Assembly (NCBI GenBank): GCA_045399315.1
Contig: DAYVGO010000051.1
Span: 1-9,206 of the forward strand
Source of the DNA: Arsenophonus sp045399315
Lineage (GTDB): Bacteria > Pseudomonadota > Gammaproteobacteria > Enterobacterales > Enterobacteriaceae
Reading direction: 5' to 3'
Length of the DNA: 9,206 bases
The translations under genes were made by a program, and so were the position numbers. Shown in pieces: positions 6,668 to 9,206 of the stretch (position 1 is its first letter; each line of letters starts with the position of its first letter). The notes under the pieces are model-generated. The model did no database searches, was not told where the DNA came from, and was given only the letters and a program-made list of their open reading frames with translations.

Positions 6668-8634
6668 ATGATAATAACGATGAACACAAAAAATAAAATT
6701 AGATATTATACATCCCCTATCTACTTTAGTTTAATTTAATGTTTCCTTTAAGTTACACACTAAAAATGGTGATTATTATTTTGATGTGGAGGCACTAGAA
6801 TGCGATAAAAACTCTCCCATTAATCTTGCTCACTTTCTTAAAAATGATAATCAATTACCGAGTGTGTATAGAACGGGCATTTTTCTAAACAAGAAAAAAG
6901 TTGCTACGCAAGATATTAGCTTTATTCAAGATAAACAAGGCAAACTCTACCCTGTCGTTAATAACCAGATATTAAATAGCTGGGGGTATCAATGCTGATT
7001 TTATTAAGCAAAAAATTATTAATCAATTAACTGCCGACAAGATAACAGATTTCTGGTAACAAAATAAATTTGACATCAGTGCTGAATATGATTTTAATCA
7101 GCAAAGTTTATATCTCACTGTTCCACAAATTGCCTTAACAAAAGACCAACAAATAGATTCATGGTAATCAGGTGTGCCAGCAATTTTTGTCAACTATCCT
7201 TATCAAGGCGCAAATACTTGGAGCAGAACAGACTCTGATAAGCATAATCATTTTATTGATTTACTCGCAGGCGCTAACTGGCAAGCTTGGCGACTACGTC
7301 ATTATGATAGCTACTCTTCCCGTTATCACTGGCAAAATTATCGCACAACACTTTCCCGAGATATTCATGCAATCCATAGTCAATTAAGTTTAGGTGAAAA
7401 TTATACCTTTTCGTCACTGTTTGAACGCTTTCAATTTAGAGGATTACAATTACAAAGCGACGATAGTATGCTACCCGACAGTACCCAAGGTTACGCTCCC
7501 GAAATCCATGCTATTGCTGAGTTCTACGCCACTGTAACTGTATTACAAAATAATATCCTTATCTATCAAACTCATGTACCACCAGGGCCTTTTATCATTG
7601 ACGATCTTCTTCCCTACTATTACAATGATATACGCAAAATCATTATCAATGAGGTAATAGTAGACAACGAATAATTTACCAACCCTACTTTGTATCACCT
7701 ACTATGCTACGAGTTGGTCGTTTTCGCTATGCTCTCAATCTTGGCTAATATTCCCCATACACCAGCAGAGCCTATAAAGCCAAATTTATATAGTTTGATG
7801 ATCAATGTGGCTTGTCAAATTATTTGACTCAGTTCCAGAATATGGGATTTAAATTATAATATCAACTATAGCTATAGCAAACTCAGACGAGAACAATCAG
7901 CTGATCAAATTCTGTCGGTTAACCTACAAATTCCCTTTAAGCGATGGTTAAAACGAACCTGGGGAAACTATGGTATACAAAATAGTTTTGACCACCGCCT
8001 TATTCAGCAAATAAATATTAACCACTCTCCATTCACTGATAATCGCTTATTCTTAGCACTGCAACAAAATTACCAAAAACACTATAAAAATCATACTAAT
8101 CATATTAGTGGTGGGATTTATAACCAATATCAAAACCAATATGCCATCTTCAATTTAGGTTATAATCATGATCCCTATCAAAATCAATTAAACTATTGCC
8201 TGCAAGGTAGCCTGGTTGCCCATCCCTATGGATTAAGTTTAACCCAACATATTGGAGAAACAGCAGCATTAGTGATCGCAAAAGATGCTATTGGTGTAAA
8301 ACTGGAAAATCAGTCAAATATCAAGATCAACCATCAGAGTATCGCTATCATCCCCAATATTATTGGTTATCGAGTGATTTTTAAGTTAAAACATAAAAAC
8401 ACCCCTATTCCGTTCGGGGCCATCGCAACTTTAACCGATAAACCCCATATTTCTACCAGCTGGATCGTCGATGATCAACAACAACTTTATTTAAGCGGCG
8501 TTCCTGATCAAGGTCAATTTACCATTACGACTGGAAACAATAATAATCATTATCGCTGTTTATATGCATTTCCTAATGAGATCACGTTGACTAAAGCTCA
8601 CAAAATTACTGTTACTTGCCATTCAAAGGAGTGA
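6668..8634 (+). pseudogene. Outer-membrane fimbrial usher (FimD/MrkC-like) pseudogene
   Basis: Ushers are outer-membrane beta barrels of about 800-880 residues that assemble pili. Recognisable parts in order: GDYYFDVEALE; WGINADFIKQKI; VNYPYQGANTWSR; PGPFIIDDLLP; LRVGRFRYALNLG; INYSYSKL and LQIPFKRWL; LVIAKDAIGVKLENQ; NTPIPFGAIATL; QLYLSGVPDQGQFTI; and a Cys-containing C-terminal domain ending at TGA 8632-8634. The reading starts at ATG 6668, directly after the chaperone stop. Lesions are a broken leader (6737-6750), one extra G at 6982-6986, TAA at 7057-7059, 7165-7167 and 7746-7748 (the last in the conserved GEY), a shift near 7660-7680 and a shift near 7850. Two stretches are missing: about 150 residues of mid barrel near 7790-7830 and about 45 residues near 8355. 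Frame 7828-8634 is still open for 269 codons. Confidence 0.95.
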
Positions 8635-8637
8635 GAT

Positions 8638-9109
8638 ATGGCCATTTTTACAACTAAAACAGTAATAGTCAGTGCTTTACTGTTCGGGTTATTACCTTTA
8701 ACCACTTAGGCGACAAATTGTCAATATATGCTAAATGGTAAGCCAGAAAATGCACTAATCAGATTCCAAAATGAAATTATAGTCGATCTTACTTTATCTG
8801 CAAGTAGTGTGATTAAACGAACATTTGGCTCATTCTCCAGCAGTAACAATAAAGCTTTTGTCACTTGTCAGTCAGATCACGTTGAATATCGCCGGAGAAA
8901 TAGTCAGCAGTTCCCAATTCATAATCATAATAACGAAATCCATTACCCAACAAATTTGTTGGGAGTTGGGCTTAAAATTATTACCATGATGGTAATATTT
9001 AGCCAAATATTGCTCCCTGTTATGCTAATATATTTTACGCGGAAAAATTCTATCGAATCGAAGTTCAATTAATAAGACTGAACTTCTCCGGGTTTATTGG
9101 AGAGTTTTT
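8638..9109 (+). pseudogene. Fimbrial tip adhesin or minor subunit pseudogene
   Basis: ATG 8638, three bases after the usher stop, starts a typical signal peptide (VIVSALLFGLLPLTT) that ends in TAG at 8707-8709, most simply a former CAG. The mature part continues in the same frame with a Cys near its start, then IRFQNEIIVD, SVIKRTFGSFSSS, AFVTCQSDHVEY and GVGLKII, a pattern seen in two-domain tip adhesins such as MrkD. After ITM the frame is lost near 8985. The homologous reading moves to another frame with TAG at 9000-9002, then PNIAPCYANIFYAEKFYRIE and VQLIR. The literal frame from 8638 stops at TAA 9070-9072. The C-terminal pilin domain is not seen before the next start at 9159, so it may be truncated. 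Its place after the usher fits the order pilin, chaperone, usher, adhesin of mrkABCD-type operons. The exact adhesin family is uncertain. Confidence 0.78.
9060..9109 (+). promoter_or_regulatory. Two overlapping hairpins, terminator-like with alternative fold
   Basis: GAAGTTCA (9060-9067) pairs perfectly with TGAACTTC (9079-9086). The right arm overlaps the left arm of a second hairpin: AAC and TCTCC (9081-9089, one bulged T) with GGAGAGTT (9099-9106), followed by a T run to 9109. The second hairpin resembles a rho-independent terminator. The two cannot form together. The same bases may be old adhesin coding sequence, so this could be coincidence. Confidence 0.4.
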
Positions 9110-9144
9110 ATTCTGTAAATGTAAACAACAAACTCCCTATCATG

Positions 9145-9152
9145 AAGGGAAG
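9145..9152 (+). promoter_or_regulatory. Ribosome binding site before the last, partial gene
   Basis: AAGGGAAG lies six bases before ATG 9159, a strong Shine-Dalgarno match that supports a separate gene starting there. Confidence 0.6.
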
Positions 9153-9158
9153 AATAAT

Positions 9159-9206
9159 ATGCGTTTTCTACCTCTATTTTTCCAGGTCTTTCTATGGATT
9201 ACCTCT
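9159..9206 (+). CDS. Partial gene with signal peptide, probably the next fimbrial subunit
   Basis: Sixteen codons run to the window edge: a basic MR followed by an unbroken hydrophobic stretch FLPLFFQVFLWI, the start of an export signal or membrane helix. It has a good ribosome binding site and follows the tip adhesin remnant in the fimbrial operon, so a minor or terminal pilus subunit (mrkF position) is the likeliest content. The reading frame is the same as the displaced adhesin frame and stays open from 9003, so a continuing adhesin fragment is the alternative. Too little is present to name a family or tell whether the gene is intact. Confidence 0.5.
   Translation, partial: MRFLPLFFQVFLWITS

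Noticed and set aside
7172..7387. Second plus-strand open frame overlapping the usher
   Set aside because: The other frame here encodes recognisable usher sequence (GANTWSR and following), so this one is a shadow.
1..9206. CRISPR arrays, insertion sequences, tRNA or rRNA genes
   Set aside because: No regular spaced repeats, transposase-like frames with terminal repeats, or structural RNA patterns were seen on either strand.

Overview
The window looks like a degrading chromosomal segment of an AT-rich gammaproteobacterium of the Enterobacterales. The order fnr, uspE, pntB/pntA (reverse strand), ydgH is the arrangement I recall for several enterobacterial lineages. Low GC, many pseudogenes and mostly single-base lesions suggest a host-restricted insect symbiont, for example an Arsenophonus-like member of the Morganellaceae. 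That placement is inference; the gene identities rest on recognisable protein sequence.

Layout: (1) 110-385, the 3' half of a broken fnr. (2) 524-1468, an intact uspE. (3) 1478-1497, a hairpin between converging genes. (4) 1513-4034 on the minus strand, pntB and pntA, both broken; a deletion has removed the membrane part of PntA and brought the two genes together. (5) 4035-4415, a divergent intergenic region with a good ydgH promoter. (6) 4416-5366, an intact ydgH followed by a strong terminator at 5410-5439. (7) From 5531 to the window end, a chaperone/usher fimbrial operon in the order pilin, chaperone, usher, tip adhesin, next gene. The first four genes are broken, and the fifth is cut by the window edge.

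Only uspE (stress protein) and ydgH (periplasmic DUF1471 protein) are full length with good ribosome binding sites. The oxygen regulator FNR, the proton-translocating transhydrogenase PntAB and the fimbriae are all lost, which fits a shift to a stable host-associated life. Lesions are mainly one-base losses or gains in short homopolymers, Glu or Gln codons turned into stops, and a few deletions of roughly 100-450 bp.

I found no convincing new biological system. The points most worth checking are the pntA/pntB deletion junction, the lesion pattern (real decay or sequencing error), a 16-bp dyad inside the ydgH promoter spacer, and two overlapping, mutually exclusive hairpins near the right edge.
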